Made by a program: the position numbers and the translations under genes
NCBI GenBank assembly: GCA_001642005.1
Contig: LWCA01000139.1
Location: 1-48,450 of the forward strand
Direction of reading: 5' to 3'
Origin: Intoshia linei
Taxonomy: Eukaryota; Orthonectida; Rhopaluridae
Length of the DNA stretch: 48,450 nucleotides
In this document: positions 33,274-44,339 of the stretch, piece after piece
Layout: each line of letters starts with the position of its first letter
How positions within the stretch are numbered: position 1 is the first letter of the stretch
The notes under the pieces: generated by a model
The model's input: the letters and a program-made list of their open reading frames with translations, nothing else
What the model was told of the DNA's origin: nothing
Databases searched by the model: none

Positions 33274-34693
33274 GTTATTGCGCCAAATGTGACTAAGAAA
33301 TGAATAAAAAGAAATTTAAAATGTAGTAGTAGACAGGAAAGCAGTAATTGGAACAATCACAAATCTCACATTGTATCTATTTAAATATCAATTATAATAT
33401 AACGGTTGTTATTAGACAGTATCTACTGTTGGATATTTATCACATCATTGAGATTTGTGTCAAAATACTGCAATTTTGTGAAATAAAAAGTTACTTCCGC
33501 GTTAACGTGAGTAAACATTTACATAAAATTGACTCTAACAAATAAACTTGAGAACCTAGTGAACTGGTATAAATCGATCAAAGTTTAAGATAGAGTGTAG
33601 TCTTGATGATTTTAATGATTTTTAAATTTTCATCAGTCAATCTTGTATTTGTCTGATCACACTTTGATTTCGTCTTATTGTAATTTTTATTTTTGCGTTT
33701 CAAATTAAAATTAGATAACCCTTGGTATGTATCTTGAGATTATATGAAATTTGAATCATAATTTGTAACGCTTTATCGGTAAATATAATGCATTTTGTAA
33801 TTTGTACTGGTATCCCAATGAATTTAAACCAACACTTTAGACATGTAGCTTTATATCTAATTTCAATTGATTTTATTTATTCGGCGGCATTTAAATTGTA
33901 TCAAACCAAATACATATATATATTGTATCTTAATTTATAATTTAAATTGACGATAGATCAAACCAACATTTTAGAATAGTCAAACATTATTAATTAACTA
34001 AAATCAAGCAATAAGTAGGTTAAATGCTTATTTATTTTATTTTTCCTTTAATTTATTTATAAAAATTAGCTTTATGTGGTGCAAATGAGAGGCATGTTCC
34101 GTCTCATATGATGTATAAGTATTTAGACAATTGAACAATAGTAAAGTGATTTATGTTTAGAATTTAATATTCCTTTACATTGCCAACAATTAAATTATTA
34201 TCTACTCTACACAAGATTTATTAGTGAATTATTAAAAATAAATTGATATAAAAAATAAAAAATTACATTTTACATTGATATTTAAATACTAGTCTGAAGA
34301 AAAACCAATTATCTATTTTAAATATTAAAAGTACATTAATATAGGTTGAAAAATAAAAATTGAAATGTACTAATGGTATTTTGATATAATTGAGTCGATC
34401 AATTAATTCATTAAGTGTTTTATTTTCGAGGTTTTTATTTTTAAAAATGAACACCACATTTTGATTAACATTTTGTGCTTCAATTTCTTTTAATTTTTAA
34501 TTTTGCAATGTATAATACACATGTGTACAACATGCTACACTTGTATAATGTTACATGTTTCTTAATTCATGAATCATGACTCATCACCGATCAATGGATC
34601 TAGGAAAAAATTATTTTGTTTTAAAAATATTATATTTTCCGATTTATCAATATCATTAATTTTATTGAATCCATAACGAATATAATTTATATT
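33274..34693. other. A+T-rich intergenic region upstream of the muscleblind-like start
   Basis: It should contain the 5' UTR and promoter of the minus-strand muscleblind-like gene. No specific element or repeat was recognised. Confidence 0.35.
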
Positions 34694-34905
34694 AGGGCTA
34701 TTCCAATTTGGAGTTTTTTTTGAAATTTAAAAAAGACATATATAGATAATAATTTCCATTTAATTTGCTGAAGAATGATATAAATTTTTTTATTTTCGTC
34801 ACAAAAAACCTCCGCGTCTTTACCTTTTTCTGTTTTCCTAAAATTTTTCATAGTAAAAAAATATGGCAACTTTTTTCTTTTTTTTGTAGTTGCCATGCAT
34901 TTGTT
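34694..34905 (-). repeat. Copy of the 'GGGCTATTCCA...TTTTTTTGAAAT' interspersed repeat
   Basis: It is colinear with the reverse complement of 42195-42415: TTTTTTTTGAAATTTAAAAA, CATATATAGATAATAATTTC, CATTTAATTTGC, AATGATATAAATTTTTTTAT and TTTTCATAGTAAAAAAATAT. The 69-codon minus-strand ORF over it (KKRKKLPYFFTMKNF) is therefore repeat sequence, not a gene. Confidence 0.65.
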
Positions 34906-34929
34906 ATAATTTTAAGATATAACATAGAC

Positions 34930-35411
34930 CAGTGATTCTTAACCTGGGCGATACCGCCGCCCTTATGGCGTTTTTATGATCGAATGGGGCGAAAATATTT
35001 TTATCGCATCAGTTGGGATTCCAATATAACATCAGATTATAACCGTTCAATGAGCCTAGCTGGCACAGTCGTTATAGTCACATGATTATTTTGTAGAAAG
35101 GGTTTGTATTCATCTTTGGAATCTTTTTATTTATGTGTATTTTTTGTATATATCATGTTCATGATCCATCAAATTATAAAAATAATCTTAAATTTCATTT
35201 GCATATTTCTTAAGATATCAAAAAAACAATTATTAATTGCTTTTTTTATTGTATTTGGTATTAACTCTACTGTTGAAAAAAATTGCTGCATAACATACAC
35301 TACACATTTATAAATTTTGTAAATTAAAAAAATATCGATTGTCTTTATGGAGCGATAATTTTATTTTTGTTGAAAAATCGACGATTCTACAAAAAAGGTT
35401 AAAAACCACTG
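34930..35411. mobile_element. hAT MITE with perfect 8-bp target duplication ACATAGAC
   Basis: The left terminus is CAGTGATTCTTAACCTGGGC and the right, reverse-complemented, is CAGTGGTTTTTAACCTTTTT. ACATAGAC flanks both sides (34922-34929 and 35412-35419). Length 482 bp. The short ORF inside (35104-35313) shows no transposase motif. Confidence 0.93.
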
Positions 35412-35689
35412 ACATAGACCATGTGATACTAATCATATTAATTAAAACAAATCACTAAAAAATCGTTTATTTTAGACACAGTTCACAGACAAACTTTTCG
35501 TTATTTTTAAAAAAATTATATAATTTCAAAAAAAGACATGAATTTATATGAACTGGGTCAAATTATTTTAAATTCTACTCAAATATTTTTTAAGTACTAT
35601 TTAGTGATTGTGATTTCCCGGGAAAAATAAAAAATTTTTAATTTTTTTATATTTTTGCAAGTACTGGTGGACTGAATGGATTTTATTTT

Positions 35690-36577
35690 AACATTAGATC
35701 AACGTGTATTAATCCTATTAATTTTATAAAATCTCGCGCGTTTAATACGCGACTTTTTGCAAATTTATGTGATTCTATGAATTCTAACTTCAACTCATTA
35801 TTAACCTTTACTGTTATACGGTGGCTTTTAAAAGGAAGAGCTTTAAAACGTCCATTAATGTTAAAAAGTGAAGTTATTCTATTTTTGTCGGAAAATAACA
35901 TAAACTTAGCAAAATTTTTTCAAAACACAAATTGTATGTGCAAATTATATTATTTGTCACATTTATTTCAAAAATTAAATGAATTGAATATTTCACTTCA
36001 AGGAGAGCATATTAATATTTTTAAATTAAAATCTAAAATTCAGGGATTTATAAACAAATTAATATTATGGAAAAATAAAATTGAAAAAAATCAATATGAA
36101 ATATTTTCTGATACAGAAAATTATATTGCTGATAATGCATTGAATATAAATTTTATCAAGGTTGTAATTATTGAACACTTACAAAACCTACAAACCAACT
36201 TTACAAAATATTTTTTACCGGAATTAAACAATAATAAATTTGATTGGATACAAAGTCCATTTTTCGATGAAATCAGTAACGTTGATCACTTAGAATTAAA
36301 GGTACAAGAAGAATTTGCAGTTCTTTCAGCTGATTATAGTATTAAAATTCTATTTAAACAGAAATAATTTTATACTTTTTGGCTTTTAATGGAGAAAGAA
36401 TTTCCATCTCTATCAAAAATAGCTATAACGATTCTTCTTCCATTTTCTACCACTTATCTATGTGAATCAGCCTTTTCAAAGATCACTGCAATAAAAACAA
36501 AATATCGCTCCAGTCTTAAGGATATAGAAATGGTTTTAAGACCAACAATTACGTACATATCATTAAAATTTATATAA
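35690..36577 (+). pseudogene. hAT transposase remnant (ZBED5/SCAND3-like), 5' truncated
   Basis: The readable frame begins around 35715 with INPINFIKSRAFNTRLFANL, then SNFNSLLTFTVIRWLLKGRA, KSEVILFLSENN and LAKFFQN, and ends at 36367. After a gap it resumes at 36389-36577 with EFPSLSKIAITILLPFSTTY, LCESAFSKITAIKTKYRSSL, the hAT C-terminal dimerisation motif. This is the arrangement of ZBED5/SCAND3-type hAT transposases. The BED finger and the N-terminal half of the catalytic domain are missing, so it is a dead fragment. A right terminus GAGAAGCCCTG ends at 36759. Confidence 0.88.
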
Positions 36578-36748
36578 TTATTTTTATTTTATTGATTAGC
36601 GTTATTTTCATGTCTTCACTTCCAATTATTGTGTGTACATTTTTAAGCTACCAACTTAGTAATTTTTTATAAACATGTATATTATTTTGATGAACAGGAG
36701 TCGCGAATAATTTTATTTGATGAAAAGGGGTCGTGAGTTAAAAAGTAT

Positions 36749-36759
36749 GAGAAGCCCTG
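36749..36759. other. Right terminus of the hAT element carrying the 35690-36577 remnant
   Basis: GAGAAGCCCTG is CAGGGCTTCTC reversed, a typical hAT end, preceded by GGGGTCGTGAGTTAAAAAGT. The following 8-mer ATGTAGAT would be the target duplication, but no matching left end was found. The left half appears lost. Confidence 0.6.
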
Positions 36760-36839
36760 ATGTAGATCACCTAAAATAAAATGAATCAGGAAAGTTATAG
36801 CATATTGACTGAAAACAATTATATTTAATTTTTTTAGAT

Positions 36840-37160
36840 TTTTTAAAATACAATAAAATGGATAAATTTTGGTTTTGACCTACAAGATACTATTTTTTAA
36901 TGACGCAATTTATGATAATTCTCAATTATTTTAAAAATAATTCCAAAATTATAGTTTTTGAAAATACAAAAGGTAATTTAAGGTTAAATAAGAGTTTTCA
37001 ATTTTGGCAGTGAAGATGGCAATTTAGTTATGATAATCAAAAATACTTTTTTGAAAATTGATATTTGAAAAAACTAAGTCAATTTTACGAATTTTCGTCG
37101 AAACTATCAAATTTTTATAATATTAAATTTCATAGTTAAAGTTTGGTTTTGTGAATTTAA
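36840..37160 (-). repeat. Diverged Helitron-like body
   Basis: Weak similarity in order and wording to the family body (TTTTGACCTACAAGAT, TTTATGATAATTCTCAATTATTTT, TAATTCCAAAATTATAG). No ends are preserved. Confidence 0.35.
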
Positions 37161-37312
37161 AAATCTTAGTGCAGATTTTTTATCTTTATTTTTAATTTAA
37201 TTAATTTTTATTTTTAGTCCATAGTAATTTGTTACTGTGAAAACAAACAAATTTTCATTGATTTTTATCTACAATGTGCTGAAATAATTTTCATAAAAAC
37301 ATTTGATGAATT

Positions 37313-37320
37313 AAAAAAAA
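37313..37320 (-). terminator. Pol III oligo-T terminator of the tRNA-Pro gene
   Basis: The plus-strand run AAAAAAAA at 37313-37320 gives a T-run on the minus strand a base after the mature tRNA 3' end. Confidence 0.75.
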
Positions 37321-37321
37321 T

Positions 37322-37393
37322 GGGCCAGTCCGGGGATTGAACCCGGGACCTCACGCTCCCAAAGCGTGAATCATACCACTAGACCAACTGGCC
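37322..37393 (-). tRNA. tRNA-Pro (anticodon UGG)
   Basis: The reverse complement folds as a complete cloverleaf. The acceptor stem is GGCCAGT/ACTGGCC with discriminator C. A D-arm is present. The anticodon stem is CACGC/GCGTG with loop TTTGGGA, giving anticodon TGG. The T-arm is CCGGG-TTCAATC-CCCGG. Internal Pol III signals are A box TGGTCTAGTGG and B box GGTTCAATCCC. There is no intron. It reads proline CCN codons, mainly CCA. A TTTTTTTT run follows the 3' end (minus strand, about 37313-37320), suitable as a Pol III terminator. Confidence 0.97.
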
Positions 37394-37917
37394 GTTCAAA
37401 ATTATTAATTAGGTTTACTTTTAACGTGATTGGAGTAACAATTAATGTTTAAATGATAATACATAGACATAATTATACATTTTTCATTTAAATTTAACGT
37501 TTAATAGTTTGTGATCATTTTCAAAATATATACCTAGGAAATACAATACGTAAAATGTATAAGTAAAATTATTTTGACTGCTAAGTTTATTTAATTTTGA
37601 TTGAAGTTTGTATTGATTTTTAAGTGTTTAAATTATGAATAGGTGAATTAAAGTTCAATAATCAATCCCAAAATATTCAATGTTTAGTTATTAACCTTTT
37701 TCAATGGATTGCATTAGGAAGCAATTTAAATTTTGGAGATTTTGTATAACAATGTACAAATTACAAATCATAATTACTCAAATTATTGGGTAGATAGACG
37801 CATATTACCAAAATAAAACAAAATAAAAGTACTGTATGAGTAAAATGTATGAAATTTAAATTGGAATACACAATATGTAATAATATTTTAATTAAAATAT
37901 TAACATGTAAATATATG
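37394..37917. other. Interval between the tRNA and K2P channel A
   Basis: Likely includes the 3' UTR of channel A. A+T-rich, with nothing else identified. Confidence 0.4.
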
Positions 37918-39288
37918 CTAATAAGTATTGAGCTTTGAGCAAAAATCTTGTACATTTTGAATTTTGAATTTATTTTTGTGTTTCACGTAATAAATACGTT
38001 TATGCTTTAATTTTGTAGGTTTAATATTAAACTTGAAATGTTTTCTTTCGTTAGAAAAACATTTTTGATGCAAAGGAGTATGTACATTTGAGGTGTTGAA
38101 ATTTGCAATGTAAGTGTTTGAAGATGAATTGAATTTTGAATTTAAATTATGAAATGAAAATTTTTCATTAAAATCCATACACGAATTTAGATTAGAACTT
38201 TTTGATTCAAATGAAAAATTGGACTCTCCAAATATCGATGGAGATTTTTGGGTTTGCGATTTATATTTTCGAATATTATTGTTTGCACTTTTCATATTCA
38301 TACGTAAAATGTTTATAAAAAAAGAATTTATTCTTCCTCTCATACTACTTTTTTTCCTACACATGGCATTGTTTTTCTTTTCAATTTCTAGAAGTTTTTC
38401 TTCGTATGAATTTACTGTCATGAACCGTAAAACTAACAAGTTCATTGTTGCTGACACAATGGATAACCCGATAAATATAAATATTAAATTAAATGAATAA
38501 TAGCCTAGACTTGATTTTAAATTATTGTCTTTATATCGTACCACAAAATCTCCAAATCCTATGGTTGTTAGTGTTATTAAACAGAAATAACAAGAGTCTA
38601 TATAACTCCAATCCTCAAAGTAGGAAAAAGCAAAACCACCCAGTGTTATTAATAATAAACAACAACTTAAACTAATTATGGTAATAATTTTGTTGTTAAT
38701 TGAATTTTTTTTTATTTCTACATTTTTGTGGATTATGCAGTTTTTTTTGTCTTTTCTGAAATGAACAGAAATGTAATTGTTTGCATACCGTATACATTTC
38801 ATAATTAATGTGTTTATACGTTCACCAACGCATTGCAACATGACTAATCCCATTGGTATTCCTGTTATAGCAAAAAGTATGCAAAATACTTTTCCAAATT
38901 GGGTTCGAGGAGTCACATGTCCATAACCTATAAAATTTAAATATTAAATGGTTTAAAAATTGTGGATATCACCTATTGACGTTAATACTGTAGTCGAGAA
39001 ATATAAAGCACCGTAAAATTTCCACTGTCTGCCATATCTGTATGGTTTGAATTTGATAACATTTAATCTAAATTCTTCAAATTCCTCCAAAGTTATGTTG
39101 TACTTTATCAAAAATTCATTTTCTTCTTTTAATAATGTTTTCGTTTCCATTATTTCATTTTCAGACTCCAAATAATCAAAAATCGCGGCTCCAAATAATA
39201 GATATGTAAATGTACTGGTCATTAAAACCAATGTTCTAATGTTGTCTAATTTCATGTTATTTTCAAAAATGTCACATTTGTGTATCAT
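37918..39288 (-). CDS. Two-pore-domain potassium channel, TASK-like (channel A)
   Basis: Exon 1 (39288-38973) and exon 2 (38927-37918) join through a 45-nt intron that splits the first Gly codon of the first GYG filter; the total is 441 residues from the Met at 39288. Family alignment favours the Met at 39255 (MKLDNIRTLVL), matching TASK N-termini. Segments in order: M1 VLMTSTFTYLLFGAAIFDYL; extracellular cap with FLIKYNITLEEF; pore 1 TVLTSIGYGHVTP; M2 FCILFAITGIPMGLVMLQCV; M3 IISLSCCLLLITLGGFAFSY; pore 2 YFCLITLTTIGFGDF; M4 ending NLLVLRFMT. The His after GYG is the extracellular pH sensor of vertebrate TASK-1/3, and VLRFMT is their regulatory motif at the end of M4. The protein is predicted to pass background K+ current as a dimer. 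The C-tail is Ser/Asn/Lys-rich. Confidence 0.96.
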
Positions 39289-39847
39289 AAATTTTAAAAC
39301 ATTTTATTGATTGAAATATCCGTTCAATGTGAGTAATACATTCCAATTATGACTTTAAATATAATGTATATAGTAATTTGTAACATGAAAATTTATATTT
39401 TACAACTTTTTTACTTGTTAGGTAAACGAGATTTTAATCGATATATTATCTAGTTTTCAATAATCATAAAATTGATCATTCTGTGATATCAATTAATGGA
39501 TTTATATTTCCCTTAAATTGCTACATTAATACATAATGTATTGTATTGTTATGTTATAGTTGATTTTGACAATTTTTCATTTTTCAATTGTGAAAATAAC
39601 AATTCATTTTCAGTTTTTAATTTTATTATTAAAAATTTTACTTTCTAAATTAGAAATTTTTGTCTTTTTTATTTTTTTTGGTTTCAAGGTCCATGTCAGT
39701 TTATATCTTGCCTTTTTCAATTGATGTTTTAAAATCTTTAACTACTTTTTAATATCAATTTTCAAAACAGTAAAACCATTGGGTTTTTATAAAATTATTT
39801 TTTAGTAGTCAACAATTTTTGTAAAATTAACGCATTAGATTTATTTA
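39289..39847. other. Upstream of channel A, A+T-rich
   Basis: Probable promoter and 5' UTR of channel A. No specific element was recognised. Confidence 0.35.
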
Positions 39848-39945
39848 CTAGGGCAACTGTTATATACTTCGTACCAACAGGATTCTAATTCTACCGAGGG
39901 CGGATTTTATTATTTCTACCAAAAAAATAAAATTTCAGACAAAAA
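39848..39945 (-). mobile_element. Helitron-like tail fragment (reverse)
   Basis: The reverse complement reads TTTTATTTTTTTGGTAGAAA, AATCCGCCCTCGGTAGAATT, then GTTGGTACGAAGTATATAAC, the family tail with a degraded hairpin. Confidence 0.55.
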
Positions 39946-40004
39946 TGCTACTATTCACTATTAACAATCCTTTAAAGTTTAAAGAGTGGTTCCCAAACTT
40001 GTTT

Positions 40005-40560
40005 TTTCTTATAAGATTTGGTAAACTTGATTTTTCAAAAAAATTTAGAAAAAAGGGGATTTTCCCGTTAAGGTTTGGTAAAATTGGATTTTTTATTTTA
40101 GGGTGGGATTAAGTGGGTTTTTCTAAAAAAATTGGAAAAAGGGCTTTTGCTTTAAAGGTTGGTAAATTCAGATTTTCTATTTTGGGGTTGAAATAAGAGT
40201 TTTTTTCTCACCAGATTTGGTAAAATCTGATTTTTCAAAAAAATTGAGGAAAAAGGGGATTTTTCACTTAAGGTTTGGTAAAATTGGATTTTTTATTTTA
40301 GGGTGGGATTAAGTAGGTTTTTCTAAACAAATTGGAAAAAGGGCTTTTGCATTAAAGGTTGGAATAAGAGTTTTTTTTCTTATAAGATTTGGTAAATCGG
40401 ATTTTCGCTTTAAGGGTTGGTAAAATTGGATTTTTATATTGGGGTTGAATTATATAGACTTTTCTTTTCATATTGTTTGGTAAAATCGAATTTTTGAAAA
40501 AAATATTGAAAAAATTGGAATTCTTCCCTAAGGGGTTGGTATATTGGATTTTTTATTAAC
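40005..40560. repeat. Large tandem array of GGTTTGGTAAAATTGGATTTTT-type units
   Basis: About a dozen ~40-bp units, for example GGTTTGGTAAAATTGGATTT. They show a higher-order repeat of roughly 170-200 bp: the block starting GATTTGGTAAA recurs near 40015, 40214 and 40385, with the GGGTGGGATTAAGT and GAAAAAGGGCTTTTGC segments repeating in between. The array starts right after a GAGTGGTTCCCAAACTTG segment shared with the repeats at 11745 and 30385. Confidence 0.8.
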
Positions 40561-40799
40561 ATTAAATATTATTAATACCGGGATAAAAGTGGCATTTTTA
40601 AATAAGAGCGTAGCGGTCGTCTAGGATTTGGGATAAAATCCGACATAAGGCAACTCGGTTTAAAACTACATCAACTAAAAGTACAAATTTGTTATTATCA
40701 TTTTTGTATCATTTGTTAAGACAATGCTTTGCAATATTGGTAAAAGTGATCCGAAATATGTTTTTAAACTGCTGATTCTATTAATTATTGATACATAAT

Positions 40800-40905
40800 T
40801 CGTATTTTTAATTATTTATTAAATTTTCAATGTTAAAATTAGATAAGTCCGCCCTCGGCAGAGTTATGTGCTGTTTGAATGTAGTACAAACACCCAAGCT
40901 AGTAT
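40800..40905 (+). mobile_element. Helitron-like tail fragment
   Basis: TCCGCCCTCGGCAGAGTTAT, GTGCTGTTTGAATGTAGTAC, AAACACCCAAGCTAG, then T: the family's terminal hairpin and CTAG end. The head is missing. ORFs on both strands over it are repeat read-through. Confidence 0.65.
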
Positions 40906-42011
40906 ATCTACATATTGGTATATTACAGTAATAATCATTTGGACAAATACAGAATCGGCGAGTTATAGAGTTGGCCAGTTGTATAGAGTAATTAGAGAAA
41001 ATTTTAATGAATTTAACATTTTTAATTGGTTCCGTATAGCTCCACATCGACTTTTCTTACAGCCCTTCGTTAAGAATGAGCGTAGGTTTACTTTTTACCT
41101 TTTCATAATTCTCTCTTGTGTTTTTTTTTCTTTCTGCTACTGTATATATGTGTACTATATCAAATCAGGAGCCACTGAATTAGATCAATTATTGTAAATA
41201 AGTCGTTAAAATATTAAGTTTGCTTCTTGACATTTAAAATATAATATAATTCACTGATTGTACTAATTAATTTACCTAAATCGAATGCTAATATAGGCTG
41301 TATCCTGATTCAGGATTGTTTTTTAAATTTGACTAAAATTTAATTTAAAAAAAAGTTGGCTGATAAAAATATAAATACAGCTGATATTTATATACAAAAC
41401 TTACACTTTAATGTATTACTCATTTTAATAAATGAAGATAAAAAATGTGTACTTTTTTTGTATTAAAATTAACCACAAAACGGTATTTTTATAAATAATA
41501 AGGCTTAATCATTATCAACCGGGCAATTTTGTATACTAGAGTATCATTGCCGGTTGATCGTATATAATTTCTTAGGTATCACCAGATGCTATAGAATTTT
41601 GAATCTTTTGAATAATTTCGAAAATCCTTACTGGTATAAAATTGAAAGTGGTTTGTTTGTTACACGTTTGCATAAAAAATAAAAATTGTACAATTCTACA
41701 AATTTTGTATTATATGCAGTTGTTTATTAAGCTTACCATATACCTTTTGAAATTTTTTTAAACAGATCTCACTGGTCAAAACGCATCTAATAAATTTTAA
41801 TAAAATAAACTTTATTATTGATTATATTTGTTTGTATAAAAGGTACAAAACTTATTGAAAGCTGTTACTGATTATTTTTTGGAAAAAACCAGAATGTATT
41901 GGTGGAAAAATTGAATCATGTAAATACCATGTAACTATTTTTTTAGTAGTTTTATATAACAAAAAAGATCTTGAAAGGTATTGTTCATCAATATTATACA
42001 CTATGTAGTAT
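40906..42011. other. A+T-rich, no identified gene
   Basis: The ORF at 40868-41197 starts inside the Helitron-like tail and has no recognisable motif, so it is not called as a gene. No other structure was bounded. Confidence 0.4.
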
Positions 42012-42415
42012 ATTAAGGCTATTCCATTTTGACTTTTTATGAAATCTCGATTCGAGATTCGAATATACAAATTTAATATAAAACACTTCTGTTGTCAAAC
42101 CGGCAGAGAATATATCATACATTTTGTATTTTGATTATTTTTTTAATCAGCATAATTAGTGTCATGTTGTATATGAATGTTGTTTATAATGTCTATCTGA
42201 ATATTAGGGAAAATGGAAAAAAAAACTGAGAAAAAAATGGTTGCTTTATTTTTTTACAATGAAAAATGTTAAGAAAACAAAAAAAGTATAAACGCGGGGT
42301 TAATTTTGAACCAAAATAAAAATATTTATATCATTCGACAATAAATTAAATGGGTATCATAATCTATACATGACTATTTTACATTTCAAAAAAAAGTCAA
42401 AAATGAAATAACCCT
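42012..42415. mobile_element. Putative MITE with 'AGGCTATTCCATTTTGAC' inverted ends
   Basis: The left end is AGGCTATTCCATTTTGACTT and the right, reverse-complemented, is AGGGTTATTTCATTTTTGAC, followed by TTTTTTTTGAAAT. The right half is homologous to 34694-34905. The target duplication could not be established, so the exact ends are uncertain. Confidence 0.5.
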
Positions 42416-43290
42416 CTGAAATAAAATGTACATTAATTCATTACAATAGAATAAAAAATATTTTTGAAAAGTTTAAAGAAAATATCAAAAACGGAATTAT
42501 CAAAATAGACATGATCGGTATAAAATTTGATGGTTTAGGTCATTTCTCTAATTGCAGTGTTTTATATGCAAAACCATTTGAAAAATCTACAAAAAAAATA
42601 TCCATTTTGCGAGGTACAAAACAATTCATCTTGTATAAACACTATTTTTAGATAAACTTTTGAAATATTTTATTAAAAACGGTATAGCAAAATACTTCCA
42701 TCATCAAAACGATGCTAATTTTGTATATCATCTACCTCTAGTCCGTATGAAATTATTTAATTAAAAGTAGTGAAACAACTGCTTGTAACGTTGCAGTGTG
42801 AAATGTTTTTGGTGGTCTTTGAGAATCTTGGATGAAAATAATTTTTAACTAGGGTGTAACAAATTATATTGCATTAATCACAGAAGCATACAATGTATGA
42901 GTTTATAGTTACTATATTCTATTCAAAAAAGGATGTCTAGAACTAAAAATTATTGGGAATATTGAGTTTTAATTAATAAATTAATAAAATTTAGTCAAAA
43001 AAGTCTTAAAATTAGAAATGTACAAAGATATACCATTCGTCGAGACTGGAAACAAATTGCAATGGGATTTATTTATGTAAACCAAATACATACGACCGAG
43101 ATGAAAATTTTTATGAAACTGTAGATTTTATTATATTTTAAATCATTAATAAAATCTATATCATATACATTCATAAAATTTTCAAATATTTATATTTTGT
43201 GTGTGCATGTTTACACTTAACAACAACTTTGATAATTTATAGTGCTGTCGAATTATTAATCAAACCTTAAAAATAGTATCTTGAATAGAT
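42416..43290. other. A+T-rich interval
   Basis: No gene or bounded repeat was recognised. Confidence 0.4.
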
Positions 43291-43325
43291 CAGGGATGTC
43301 CAACCAGTGGTCCACTGCTTAAATT
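43291..43325 (+). mobile_element. Solo hAT-type terminus
   Basis: CAGGGATGTCCAACCAGTGG followed by TCCACTG is a textbook hAT left end (compare CAGGGATGTCCAACC termini). The matching right end was not found nearby. Confidence 0.5.
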
Positions 43326-43449
43326 CTATTTTTTTATATTTTTTAGTTAAAAAAAGAATATATTTAATTTATTAAATTATAATTGATAAATTATAATTAA
43401 TAATTATAACTATCTAATGATTAATTTTGATAATTATATTACATTACAT

Positions 43450-43590
43450 TGATTCTAAAATATCACAAAAAATGTGCATTGTACGTCTACACATTTCCAA
43501 TAAAAATATATGGGTGAAAATCTATATAATTCATTCCTTCGGAATTTTTTTCATTGCTACACTATTTTTAAATTTCAAATTTTCATTTTC
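43450..43590 (-). repeat. Interspersed repeat 'CGAAGGAATGAATTATATA', copy 2 (reverse)
   Basis: ATGGGTGAAAATCTATATAA, TTCATTCCTTCGGAATTTTT, TTTCATTGCTAC: the reverse complement of the copy at 30880-31040. Confidence 0.7.
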
Positions 43591-43592
43591 AA

Positions 43593-43678
43593 CATGAATT
43601 TATTTTTTTGGTATAATAAAAATGTGCTTTCGGCAGAGCTAGGTGCTGTTTATACGTAGTACGTAACAGTCAAGCTAG
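43593..43678 (+). mobile_element. Helitron-like tail fragment
   Basis: TTTATTTTTTTGGTATAATA, GCTTTCGGCAGAGCTAGGTG, CTGTTTATACGTAGTACGTA, ACAGTCAAGCTAG, then T. The hairpin and CTAG end are well preserved; the head is absent. Confidence 0.65.
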
Positions 43679-43679
43679 T

Positions 43680-44339
43680 GTATATATAATTTTCATTTAC
43701 AACTACAACATATAATTCCCGTTTTCCCACATTTAATTTTTGTAACATCTAATTTTTAACATAATAACTAAAATTAAAAATTGAATATTTATTTAAAAAT
43801 CATTGATTAGGGCAATTATAAAGAGGGTTGGGGATTAATAGGTTAATTAATAATTCATTCATTTAAATTTATAATTAGACAGTAAATATACACAATATGT
43901 ATTAAACATTAAACATATTATAATATATTGACATATAATATATTATAACATATTGATAAATACTTGCGTATTTAAGATTAAATTAAAAACTATTGATTAA
44001 TTTTAATTTTAAAACATGACATTACTAAATACAAATTATAGTACAGTATATATACAAAAAATCCTATATAGTATATACCACGCTAAAATGGAGTATTTTT
44101 ATAAAAATTTTAATAGCCCACATAAATTTAATCTACTATTTAATCAATACACAATTAATTAAATATCAAATTATTTCCGAAATTTTAAAATAAAAAAAAT
44201 ATAAATTAATAAATACATTACATCAATTTAAATTTTAATCCATATTGACTTTGTATGTTTATATTGACAGTACATCGTGACAAAATATTTGAAAAAATAT
44301 AAATAAAATTTTATCTACAAAGTATACAATTTAAAAATT
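43680..44339. other. 3' flank of channel B, A+T-rich
   Basis: It contains short palindromic ATAATATATT stretches at about 43915-43960 and probably the 3' UTR of channel B. Nothing else is supported. Confidence 0.4.

Noticed and set aside
34687-34896. 69-codon minus-strand ORF starting MATTKKRKKLPYFF, looking like a small basic protein
   Set aside because: The same DNA recurs, inverted and without an intact frame, at 42195-42415, so it is an interspersed repeat.
35747-35755. CGCGCGTTTAATACGCG-like palindrome considered as a regulatory site
   Set aside because: It lies within the hAT transposase reading frame (KSRAFNTR), which explains its conservation.
40808-41197. Overlapping ORFs on both strands
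   Set aside because: Both start or end in the Helitron-like tail at 40800-40905 and lack known motifs.
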